Assembly (NCBI GenBank): GCA_016704535.1
Contig: JADIZZ010000012.1
Span: forward strand, 1-64,000
Reading direction: 5' to 3'
DNA length: 64,000 nt
Source of the DNA: Betaproteobacteria bacterium
Lineage (GTDB): Bacteria > Pseudomonadota > Gammaproteobacteria > Burkholderiales > Burkholderiaceae_C
Below are positions 37,710 to 45,407 of the stretch, one piece after another. A model generated the notes under the pieces. It was not told where the DNA came from and ran no database searches. It was given only the letters and a program-made list of their open reading frames with translations. Position 1 is the first letter of the stretch. Every line of letters starts with the position of its first letter. A program made the translations under genes and the position numbers.

Positions 37710-38546
37710 ATGTACCCCGCATCACCCCCACAGCAAGCATTTGCGCGCGCGCTGCTCGACCCGACCCAGCCCGTGCCGGCCGGGTTGTGCGCCTGGAACG
37801 GGTCCGACCCCGGCGTGCGCTTCGCGGTCTACCGCAACAACGTCGTGCATTCGCTCGTGGCGGTGCTGGCCGACACCTTTCCGGTGGTTTGCCAACTGGT
37901 GGGCGAGGACTTCTTCGGCGCCATGGCTCGGTTGTTCGTGGCCGACCATCCACCCGCATCGCCCTTGATGCACCGCTATGGCGATGGTTTCCCCGACTGG
38001 GTGGCCAGCTTCGAGCCCGCCATCGACCTGCCGTATCTGTCGGGCCTGGCACGGCTGGAATGGGCACGCCTGTGCGCCTTCCACGCCGCCGACGCAAACG
38101 CTATCGACCGGCACGAGCTTCTGGCCGCGCTGCAGGCGCCCGAACGGCTTGCGGTCTCGGTGCTGACGCTGCATCCTTCCGTGGCGGTCGTGCAATCGCC
38201 GCATCCGGTCGTGTCGCTGTGGCGCGCACATCAGCAGGACGACGCTGCGCGGGACGAGCAACTCGGTCACCTGCACCTGGACGCTGGCGAATCGGCGCTG
38301 GTGTTCCGGGCTGACGACGACGCGCTGGTGCTCGAGTTGCACGCCGCCGATGCGGCGCTTGCTGCGGCACTGGCCAGCGGCGCGCCACTGGGCGCAGCGC
38401 AGACCTTGCACCCGCACGCCGACCTGGTACGTCTGCTGTCGGTGCTGTTGCGGCACGGACTGGTGGCCGACTTGACCAGCAATGCGATCAACGCCCCGAA
38501 CAGCCCTCAGGGATCGCCGATTCCGCCCCAGGAGACTCTTGCATGA
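37710..38546 (+). CDS. bufC1: DUF2063 bufferin maturation partner
   Basis: 278-residue protein. The N-terminal DUF2063 domain (about 1-95) shows QQAFARALLDP, FAVYRNNVVHSLVAVLADTF, VGEDFFGAMARLFVADHPP and LMHRYGDGFPDWVASF. The C-terminal half is a less conserved domain seen in full-length partners. In MNIO systems this protein recognises the precursor and presents it to the enzyme. ATG 37710 lies 17 bases after bufB; its stop overlaps the DoxX start by four bases. Confidence 0.92.
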   Translation: MYPASPPQQAFARALLDPTQPVPAGLCAWNGSDPGVRFAVYRNNVVHSLVAVLADTFPVVCQLVGEDFFGAMARLFVADHPPASPLMHRYGDGFPDWVASFEPAIDLPYLSGLARLEWARLCAFHAADANAIDRHELLAALQAPERLAVSVLTLHPSVAVVQSPHPVVSLWRAHQQDDAARDEQLGHLHLDAGESALVFRADDDALVLELHAADAALAAALASGAPLGAAQTLHPHADLVRLLSVLLRHGLVADLTSNAINAPNSPQGSPIPPQETLA

Positions 38547-39091
38547 CCCCCGGCACCCTTTCGCGCCAGGCTGGCAGCGTGCACGCCCCAGCGACCTCGA
38601 TCATCGAACGGATGGTCCTCACTGCCCACGGCCTGATGGCCAAGGTGCCCGAGTCCGCCATTGCGCTGCTGGGGCGCTTCTCGGTGGCAGCGGTATTCTG
38701 GAAATCCGGCCAGACGAAGATCGAGGGCTTGGCGGTCGACATCGTGGCAGGCAGCTTCGAACTCGGCGTTCCCCAGCTGTCGTCTTCGGCCGTGGAACTG
38801 TTCCGCGATGAATATCAGCTGCCGCTGCTGTCACCCGAACTCGGCGCCATCCTGGCGACGGTCGGCGAGCATGCGCTGCCCCTGCTCTTGCTGCTGGGGC
38901 TGGGCACCCGTTTCGCCGCCCTGGGTCTGCTGGTGATGACGGCCGTCATCCAGTTCATGGTCTACCCCTCGGCCTACCCGACCCACGGCGTCTGGGCCGC
39001 CGTGCTGCTGTGGCTGATGGTGCGCGGGCCGGGGGTCATCTCGGTCGACCACCTGCTGGCGATGCTTCGCGGCGCGCCGGCCATGCGCTAA
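38543..39091 (+). CDS. DoxX-family membrane protein of the bufferin operon
   Basis: 182-residue integral membrane protein with about four hydrophobic helices (about 38-52, 95-115, 118-138 and 145-162). FSVAAVFWKSGQTKIEG near the first helix and ALGLLVMTAVIQFMVYP are typical of the DoxX/DoxD family. The four-base overlap with bufC (ATGA) ties it to the operon. DoxX proteins commonly accompany DUF2282-DUF692-DUF2063 genes; a link to electron transfer or quinone redox has been proposed for the family. Confidence 0.9.
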   Translation: MTPGTLSRQAGSVHAPATSIIERMVLTAHGLMAKVPESAIALLGRFSVAAVFWKSGQTKIEGLAVDIVAGSFELGVPQLSSSAVELFRDEYQLPLLSPELGAILATVGEHALPLLLLLGLGTRFAALGLLVMTAVIQFMVYPSAYPTHGVWAAVLLWLMVRGPGVISVDHLLAMLRGAPAMR

Positions 39092-39130
39092 GGCGCTCAA
39101 GCTGGCGACCTTTCAGCCGATGCTGACGAT

Positions 39131-41338
39131 GTGCCCGTTGACCCGCCCCCATCGATCCCCGACCCCGACCCGGCCAAGCGCCGATCAGGATCCGCTGCCC
39201 TGTCGACGCAACTTGCGGCTGGCTTCGCTGCCCTTCTGGGCCTGATGCTGCTGGTGGTGGCCCTGTCGGCCTGGCACTTGCACGCCGTGCAGAAAGCTGC
39301 CGGCCGCGTAGCCAGCGAAGAGTGGCCCCGCATGCTGGCGCTGCAGGAACTGGCCACGCACGCTCAGGGCCACGGTGCGGCGATGGCACGGCTGCTGACG
39401 GCGCCGCGCGTACAGCGCGAAGCCATCTACCCGGCGCTGGACGCCGAATCAGCCGCCATGGACCGGCTGACGGCGGAACTGACGCAGCGTGTCACCGAGC
39501 CCGAGTCCCTGGTACTGGTCCGTGAGCTCGATGCATCGCGGCACCGCTACCGCGAAGTCTTTGCCGAGGTGGGTTTGTGGATCGAGTCCGGCGAACCCGC
39601 AAAGGCCGCCGAGCTTTTCGCTGCCGACGGCCAACCCGCGCTCGACCGTCTGATGAACCTGGCCCGGCAGCTGGCGCAGACCCAGCAGCGTTCCGTTGGC
39701 GCCTGGCAGGGCCGCGCAGCGGATCGGGTGAATGATGCCGAGGCCCAGTTGATCGTGATCAGCCTGCTTTCGTTGGTTGCCGCCGCCGTGCTGGCTTGGC
39801 GCATCGGCCGTGGCGTGGCTCAACCCATGGCGCGGCTGGCCGAGACAGCCAAGCGGCTGGCCGGCGGTGAGCTGCAGGCCCGCGTGGGCTTTGCCGCGAA
39901 GCTTGGCCCGCGAGAGGTCGAACGTGTGGGCGTCGCACTGGACGCCATGGCCGAAGCGCTGGCACAGCGCAATGCGCACATCGAAGCCATCGCGTTCTCG
40001 GACCCCATCACCGGCCTGCCCAACCGCGCCGGCTTGCTGCGCGAGATGCAGGAGGCAGCCCATGAGCACGCAGCGGCACCACGGGCCGAGCCCGACACGG
40101 CGCTGTTGTTCGACGTCGCCCGGCTCGCTGCCGTGAACGACGTGCTCGGGCCTGCTGCCGGCGACGCCTTGCTGCACACTCTCGGGCACAGTCTGCACAA
40201 CCTGGCATCCGTCAAGGGCTGGCATGTCGCGCACCTGGGCGCGGGCACGTTCTCGGTGGTGTGGCACCCCGAGCCGCAGGCGGCCGAGGCCGAAGTCGAG
40301 CGCGTGCGGCTGGCCGTACTGGCTGCACTGTCGGCGCCCGTGGCCTGCGCTGGCGTGCACATCGACGCGCAATTTCACTGCGGCTGGTCGCGCGCTGCGC
40401 CCGGTCTTGACGGTGGCATCGACCACGGGCGCACCCTGCGCGAAGCCGAAGAAGCCCTGGCCGACGCCAAGCGGCTGCGCACCGACGTGCGGCGGTTCGC
40501 GCGCAGCGACCCGCAGCAGCGGCGGCGTCAACTGGTACTGCTGGGCAGCCTGAGACAAGCCGCCGCCAGCGGAGGGCTGCAGATGTGGCTGCAGCCCAAG
40601 GTGGCGCTCGCCGGCAAGACGCCAACGCATTGCCATGGCTTCGAAGCCCTGGTGCGCTGGCGCCATGCCGAGTGGGGCATGGTGTCGCCCGCCGAATTCG
40701 TGCCCTTCGCCGAGGCTGCCGGCATGGTGGGCGTGATCACCCGCTGCATGCTGAAGCAGGCGCTGCGCTTCCTGGGCCAGCCCGCAGTGCAGGCGCAGGG
40801 CTTGCAGCTGTCGGTCAACGTCAGCACCGCCGACCTGCTGGACGAGGACTTTTCGTCATGGCTGTGCGAGCAGGCCCAGGCGGCGGGTGCGCCCCTGGAC
40901 CGCCTGATCCTGGAGATCACGGAGGGCCGGCTGATGGACGATGCCGAACGTGCCCTGCCGGTCATGCATGCGCTGCGCGCAGCGGGGGTGCGCTGGTCGA
41001 TCGACGACTTCGGCACCGGCTACTCTTCTCTGGCCTACCTGCAGCGCCTGCCGGTGTCGGAGCTCAAGGTTGACCGCAGTTTCGTCGACCATGTCGACGC
41101 ATCGGCAGCGCGTGTGGCGTTGTTGCGCAGCATCGTGCAGCTGGGGCACGGCCTGGGCCTGCAGGTCACGGCCGAGGGCATCGAGCGCGTCGAGGAATGG
41201 ACCGAACTGACGAATGCCGGCTGTGATCTCGCCCAGGGTTGGCTGGTCGCGCGCCCCATGCCCCCCGATGCCGCACTGGCCTGGTTGGCCGAACGCAGCC
41301 CGGCACCGGCACTTCAGCCCTTGGAGACCACCGCATAG
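39131..41338 (+). CDS. c-di-GMP phosphodiesterase with degenerate GGDEF and active-looking EAL
   Basis: 735 residues from GTG 39131. TM1 (LAAGFAALLGLMLLVVALSA) and TM2 near 200 (LIVISLLSLVAAAVLAW) enclose a helical periplasmic sensor of about 150 residues; a HAMP follows. The GGDEF domain (about 290-460) has lost its catalytic motifs: LLFDVARLAAVNDVLG replaces the usual DxDxFKxxND stretch and GAGTFSVVW replaces GGDEF. The EAL domain (about 480-730) is intact: GFEALVRWRHAEWGM, ILEITEGRLM, SIDDFGTGYSS, LKVDRSFVD and TAEGIERVEEW. Predicted to break down c-di-GMP. Sits between the bufferin operon and the ECF genes on the same strand. Confidence 0.92.
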   Translation: MPVDPPPSIPDPDPAKRRSGSAALSTQLAAGFAALLGLMLLVVALSAWHLHAVQKAAGRVASEEWPRMLALQELATHAQGHGAAMARLLTAPRVQREAIYPALDAESAAMDRLTAELTQRVTEPESLVLVRELDASRHRYREVFAEVGLWIESGEPAKAAELFAADGQPALDRLMNLARQLAQTQQRSVGAWQGRAADRVNDAEAQLIVISLLSLVAAAVLAWRIGRGVAQPMARLAETAKRLAGGELQARVGFAAKLGPREVERVGVALDAMAEALAQRNAHIEAIAFSDPITGLPNRAGLLREMQEAAHEHAAAPRAEPDTALLFDVARLAAVNDVLGPAAGDALLHTLGHSLHNLASVKGWHVAHLGAGTFSVVWHPEPQAAEAEVERVRLAVLAALSAPVACAGVHIDAQFHCGWSRAAPGLDGGIDHGRTLREAEEALADAKRLRTDVRRFARSDPQQRRRQLVLLGSLRQAAASGGLQMWLQPKVALAGKTPTHCHGFEALVRWRHAEWGMVSPAEFVPFAEAAGMVGVITRCMLKQALRFLGQPAVQAQGLQLSVNVSTADLLDEDFSSWLCEQAQAAGAPLDRLILEITEGRLMDDAERALPVMHALRAAGVRWSIDDFGTGYSSLAYLQRLPVSELKVDRSFVDHVDASAARVALLRSIVQLGHGLGLQVTAEGIERVEEWTELTNAGCDLAQGWLVARPMPPDAALAWLAERSPAPALQPLETTA

Positions 41339-41475
41339 GGCCCGCACGTCCGGTGTGGCCCGGGCGCGGCAACACAGGCGGCAGAATCTCGCAGCCACGG
41401 CATCGCCGGTCTCCGCCGAGCCATCGCCAAGTCATCCATCCACTCCGATGGCCCGGAAACTTGGCAGCGGGCCGA

Positions 41476-41502
41476 TGTAACCGAAGGACCCCGAGCCACG
41501 AA
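41476..41502 (+). promoter_or_regulatory. ECF sigma autoregulatory promoter
   Basis: TGTAACC (41476-41482), a 16-base spacer, then CGAA (41499-41502). The arrangement is the same as at 36329-36355 before bufA. CGAA directly abuts the first ATG of the sigma gene, so transcripts would start inside the annotated reading frame (about 41509), an oddity that questions that start codon. Confidence 0.7.
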
Positions 41503-42066
41503 ATGCCTGTTGACGCCCAACCCGGCGACTTCGAGTCTGCCCTCAAGCCGTTGTGGTTACGTGCGCAGTCGGGCGATGACGTGGCCTACCGGCAAGCCCT
41601 GAGCTTGCTCGCCACGCGCCTGCGCGGGTACTTGAAGCGCCGCCTGTCCGGCTTGCCGGACGAGGTGGAAGACTTGGTTCAGGAGACGCTGTTGGCCTTG
41701 CATCTGCAACGTGGCACCTACGACCCGGCACTGCCCGTCAGCGCCTGGGCCGTGGCCATTGCCCGGCACAAGCTGGTCGATCTGTGGCGCCGGCGAGGGC
41801 GCCGCGACCATCTGCACGACACCATCGACGATGTCGACGAGCAATTGCTGGCGGCGGAACCCGACGACGGCGGTGCACGGCGCGACCTGGAACTCCTGCT
41901 GCAGGAACTGCCACAGGCGCAGAGGCAAGCCATCGTGCTGACCAAGATCGAGGGGCTGTCTGTTTCCGAGGCGGCCGCGCGGACTGGCGCCTCTGAATCG
42001 GCCATCAAGGTGCAGGTGCACCGCGGCCTCAAGCGTCTGGCCGCTATGGTGCGGCAGGAAAGCTGA
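41503..42066 (+). CDS. ECF sigma factor (SigF-like)
   Basis: 187 residues as drawn. Region 2 (about 20-90) shows DEVEDLVQETLLALHLQRGTY with the core-binding motif and AWAVAIARHKLVDLWRRRGRR. Region 4 (about 125-180) shows LPQAQRQAIVLTKIEGLSVSEAA and ESAIKVQVHRGLKRL. Its partner, 33 bases downstream, is a DUF1109/NrsF anti-sigma factor, defining the SigF-NrsF group, which in Caulobacter responds to heavy metals. Its own promoter-like element matches that of the bufferin operon. The ATG at 41503 touches the -10 box; in-frame TTG 41551 or GTG 41578 are alternatives. Confidence 0.92.
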   Translation: MPVDAQPGDFESALKPLWLRAQSGDDVAYRQALSLLATRLRGYLKRRLSGLPDEVEDLVQETLLALHLQRGTYDPALPVSAWAVAIARHKLVDLWRRRGRRDHLHDTIDDVDEQLLAAEPDDGGARRDLELLLQELPQAQRQAIVLTKIEGLSVSEAAARTGASESAIKVQVHRGLKRLAAMVRQES

Positions 42067-42098
42067 CACATGAACCTGGCCATTCACAGTAAGCGGAG

Positions 42099-42734
42099 AT
42101 GAAGACCGACACGCTGATCGGCATGCTGGCCCGCAACGCAGGCCCGGCCCCGCGCGGGCTGGCGGCACGGCGCCTGTCGCCGGCCGCCATCGCCGGGATG
42201 CTGTTGAGCGCGGGGGCTGCGATCGCCGTGTTCGGCGCTATTCCGTTCGGCATGTTTGCCACAGGCACGCCCTGGATAAAGATGGCCTACGCTGGCGCCC
42301 TGGCTCTGACTGCAGGCTGGTTGACGGCGCGCCAATCGCGTCCGGCAGCCGCTGTCGCGACACCGCGACTCGCGGCTATGGCCGTGGTCACGGTAATGTT
42401 GGCGGTCGGCGGGATCTCTTTCTTCGCCGCACCGGCGGGTGCCCGCCTTGAGGCACTGCTGGGCCATTCATGGCTCAGCTGTCCCTGGAACGTGCTGGCC
42501 TTGTCGCTGCCGGCCCTGGCCGCGTCGCTCTGGGCAGTGCGCGGGCTGGCGCCGACGCGGCCCCGTGCCGCGGGCTTTGCGGCCGGCCTGATGGCCGGCT
42601 CGGTCGGTGCCTTCGGGTATTCGCTGGCCTGTCCCGAAGCGTCCGCCGCCTTCGTGGCGGTCTGGTACACGCTGGGCATCGCCCTGACTGGCGCCGTTGG
42701 TGCGCTGCTGGGCCGCAAGGTGTTGCGCTGGTGA
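42099..42734 (+). CDS. nrsF: NrsF-type membrane anti-sigma factor (DUF1109)
   Basis: 211-residue inner-membrane protein with six predicted helices (about 28-52, 58-78, 89-109, 124-145, 151-172 and 178-200). Pairs of cysteines, in SCPWNVLALS and SLACPEAS near helix ends, are characteristic of DUF1109/NrsF proteins and are implicated in metal sensing. It holds its sigma factor inactive until stress. It lies 33 bases after the sigma gene and two bases before the following gene, so all three are one transcript. Confidence 0.92.
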   Translation: MKTDTLIGMLARNAGPAPRGLAARRLSPAAIAGMLLSAGAAIAVFGAIPFGMFATGTPWIKMAYAGALALTAGWLTARQSRPAAAVATPRLAAMAVVTVMLAVGGISFFAAPAGARLEALLGHSWLSCPWNVLALSLPALAASLWAVRGLAPTRPRAAGFAAGLMAGSVGAFGYSLACPEASAAFVAVWYTLGIALTGAVGALLGRKVLRW

Positions 42735-42736
42735 CC

Positions 42737-43987
42737 ATGGCCGATACGAATCGGGACCAACAAGTTTCGACGCGACGCAGGATGCTGACCCGAATATCGG
42801 CAGCGCTGGTCACCATGGGCCTGGGCAAGGCAACCGCCAGCACCCCGTCGGGCGGCCTGAAGTCTGTGCAGATTCGCGATGTCGCGCGCATCGATGCGGC
42901 GGGTGGCGACGGTTGGCTGGCACGCGACCACAGCGGCCGGCTGTGGCAGGTCCTCGAAGACGGGAGTACACGCCTGTTGGGCGAGGGCTTGGCGGCCGAA
43001 GGCGCACTGAACGCTCGCCATGGGCGCATTGCCGGTCGCAGTATCGACGGGCACTTATGGGTGCGCAGCGACGCGGCGGCATCTGCGGGTGCGGAGCGCT
43101 CGAGCGCGCGGCTCGCCCCACACGGTGGGTTGTGCGTACTGCCCCTGGCCGTCATCGGTCTCATCGAACAGGAAGGACTGACGCGGCTCGCACGGTTCGA
43201 ACCCGACGCCCGGAATCGATGGCAGGTCGTGGCGCAGAGCACCGATGCCGTACTTCCGGACGCGGTACCGGTCGTCGCCGACCTCGACGGCCGCGATGAT
43301 GGCGGTCATGTGGCAGTGCTCGCCGGACCCGACCGGAACCGCTATCCGCATGCCGTGCTCGGGGACGACGTCGAAGCCACGCGGGTGCTGTGGCTCGACA
43401 GGCACAGCCTTCAGCCGTTGCGCACGCTGCGCCTGGACGAACCCGAGGTTCTCGAAGATCGGCATCTGCGGCCCTGGCGTTTGCCTGATGGGCGCCAGGG
43501 CCTGGTCACGGTGCGTTCAGGGCCCTCGGGCGCCCAACTGGCAGTCATCGCGGCCTCGCTGCACGCAGGCTCGGCGCTGGAGATCGCCGCCGCAGGCCCC
43601 TACATCGGCACGCGCAACCGCTGGCTCTCGCCCGCAAGCGTCGAGCCGCGCGGTGCCGAACTGTGGGCCGTCCACACGCCGCACATCGGCGGGGTGCTGC
43701 ACCGCTACCGCGCCACCGGCGCCGGCCTGACCGCCGAGCCCGTCGCGTCCGGCCTCACCAATCACCGCCTCGGTGCCCGCGATCTGGACGTCACGGCCCT
43801 GATGGGCCGACTGCTGCTGCTGCCTTCGCAGAACTGGCAACAGGTGCGCGTTGTGGATCTCGAAACGAAGGCGATCGTCTCGACGTTTCAAGCCGATGAG
43901 CCGGTCCTGCAGCTCGTGACGGCGCCCAACGGGCGGGCCGTGGCGATGCTGACGATGAGCGGTCTATCGATCTACGCCATGCGTTGA
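42737..43987 (+). CDS. Secreted propeller-like protein of unknown function
   Basis: 416 residues from ATG 42737, two bases after the nrsF stop. The N-terminus STRRRMLTRISAALVTMGLG resembles a twin-arginine signal (TRRRML) followed by a hydrophobic stretch and a likely cut after KATAS. The rest is all-beta in character, with recurring short motifs ending in turns (HSGRLWQV, DGHLWVRS, DLDGRDDGG, HSLQPLRTL), consistent with a six- or seven-bladed propeller. I recognise no named family. As third gene of the sigma operon it may be an effector or sensor of the metal response; that is inference from position. Confidence 0.75.
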   Translation: MADTNRDQQVSTRRRMLTRISAALVTMGLGKATASTPSGGLKSVQIRDVARIDAAGGDGWLARDHSGRLWQVLEDGSTRLLGEGLAAEGALNARHGRIAGRSIDGHLWVRSDAAASAGAERSSARLAPHGGLCVLPLAVIGLIEQEGLTRLARFEPDARNRWQVVAQSTDAVLPDAVPVVADLDGRDDGGHVAVLAGPDRNRYPHAVLGDDVEATRVLWLDRHSLQPLRTLRLDEPEVLEDRHLRPWRLPDGRQGLVTVRSGPSGAQLAVIAASLHAGSALEIAAAGPYIGTRNRWLSPASVEPRGAELWAVHTPHIGGVLHRYRATGAGLTAEPVASGLTNHRLGARDLDVTALMGRLLLLPSQNWQQVRVVDLETKAIVSTFQADEPVLQLVTAPNGRAVAMLTMSGLSIYAMR

Positions 43988-44277
43988 AGCGCAGCTTCGT
44001 CGCACTTTTGCGGTAGGAGCGCCAGCACACATCCCCGACGCAGAATTGATTCTTCAAGTTGGCCGCCGTAAACCAGTCATCCAAGGCGGGCCAGCAGGGG
44101 AAATTCTGAACTGATCACGAGGGGCGGGCATGCTCGACATGTGGGGGTTCGTTGTGGGGTCTTCCGGGCGTGGCAAACGAGATTCGAAGACACGACAAGC
44201 ACTTGGCTTCGCACTCGAAGTTCAGGTGCAGAACATCAAGTGAGGCGGTCACCTGCCGGGTGGTGGAAAATCCACCG

Positions 44278-44898
44278 ATGGAAACCCCCGGCAACCTCTT
44301 CTGCGTGGCGGCGCCCAGCGGCACCGGCAAGTCCAGCCTCGTCAAGGCGCTGCTAGAGCTCGACTCGCGTCTGGCCGTCTCGGTCAGCCACACCACGCGC
44401 AAGCCACGCGGGCAGGAGGTGGACGGCCGCGAATACCACTTCATCGACGAAGCCGCCTTCCGTGCCATGGTCGAGCGCGGCGAGTTCTTCGAACACGCCG
44501 AGGTGCACGGCAACTGCTACGGCACCAGTCGCAAGGCTATCGAGGCCCGGCTGCAGCACGGCGACGACGTGGTGCTGGAGATCGACTGGCAGGGCGCGCT
44601 GCAGATCAAGCAGCTCTTCCCGCACGCGGTGCTCATCTTCATCCTGCCACCGAGCTGGGACGAGCTCGCGCAGCGCCTCAACCGCCGCGGCGAAGACCCG
44701 CCGGACGTCATTGCGCGGCGCCTGGCCAACGGCCGCCACGAGGTGGCGCAAGCCCGGCACTTCGACTTTGTTATCATCAACAGCTTGTTCGAAACGGCGC
44801 TTTTCGACCTGAAGACGGTCGTTCACTCCCAGCGCCTCAAGTACGCCGCGCAGCAACGGAACCGTTCACAGGTGTTCGCTGCGCTGGGTCTGGTCTGA
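44278..44898 (+). CDS. gmk: Guanylate kinase
   Basis: Phosphorylates GMP to GDP with ATP. 206 residues. Walker A is VAAPSGTGKSSLVKALL. The GMP-binding segment is VSHTTRKPRGQEVDGREYHF, followed by EFFEHAEVHGNCYGTS and VVLEIDWQGALQIKQLFP. The lid has RLNRRGEDPPDVIARRL. Normally adjacent to yicC in related genomes, here separated by 21 kb. Followed by rpoZ after 38 bases. Confidence 0.97.
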   Translation: METPGNLFCVAAPSGTGKSSLVKALLELDSRLAVSVSHTTRKPRGQEVDGREYHFIDEAAFRAMVERGEFFEHAEVHGNCYGTSRKAIEARLQHGDDVVLEIDWQGALQIKQLFPHAVLIFILPPSWDELAQRLNRRGEDPPDVIARRLANGRHEVAQARHFDFVIINSLFETALFDLKTVVHSQRLKYAAQQRNRSQVFAALGLV

Positions 44899-44936
44899 GC
44901 ACCATCACCCTCCACCCCGTTTCACCGAAGGCACCC

Positions 44937-45140
44937 ATGGCCCGCATCACCGTCGAAGACTGCCTCGTCAAGATCCCGAACCGGTTCCAGCTCGTGCTGG
45001 CCGCCACCTACCGGGCGCGCATGCTGAGCCAGGGCCATGCGCCCAAGATCGAGACCAAGAACAAGCCCGGCGTGACCGCGCTGCGCGAGATCGCCGCCGG
45101 CGAAGTGGGCATCGAGATGCTGCGCAAGGTGCCGGTCTGA
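44937..45140 (+). CDS. rpoZ: RNA polymerase omega subunit
   Basis: 67-residue omega subunit, a chaperone for the beta' subunit. Typical sequence: MARITVEDCLVKIPNRFQLV and EIAAGEVGIEML. It lies in the conserved gmk-rpoZ-rel order. A strong terminator follows 25 bases after the stop, so transcription of rel probably begins separately or by read-through. Confidence 0.97.
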   Translation: MARITVEDCLVKIPNRFQLVLAATYRARMLSQGHAPKIETKNKPGVTALREIAAGEVGIEMLRKVPV

Positions 45141-45165
45141 CCGCGCACTGAATTCTTCTTCTTGC

Positions 45166-45204
45166 ACGGGCGCGCCGCAGCGATGCAGCGCGCCCGTTCT
45201 TTTT
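45166..45204 (+). terminator. Rho-independent terminator after rpoZ
   Basis: Perfect 10-bp stem, ACGGGCGCGC (45166-45175) with GCGCGCCCGT (45188-45197), 12-base loop, then TCTTTTT. Confidence 0.9.
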
Positions 45205-45227
45205 GCGCACGACGTGCTTTTCTTGAC

Positions 45228-45380
45228 CAAGCTTCCCGCCGCGGAACCGGCTCTGCCGGGCCGCTGGCGGACGGCCCCCCCGGGGGGGCGCAGGCCGCGG
45301 CTCCAAGTCCGCCTGCGCGGACTTGGACGGCCAAGCAAGCAAGGGCTCCGGCCTTGCGTGGAGCGACAGCCAGCTCGGGG
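45228..45380. repeat. Dispersed intergenic repeat, copy C
   Basis: Contains AAGCTTCCCGCCGCGGAACC, the shared core CCGGCTCTGCCGGGCC, a C7G7 palindrome (CCCCCCCGGGGGGG) and a perfect 10-bp hairpin, CCAAGTCCGC with GCGGACTTGG (45303-45326). Lies between rpoZ and rel. Confidence 0.7.
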
Positions 45381-45407
45381 GCACCACTTCCGCGCTAAAT
45401 TCGCACT

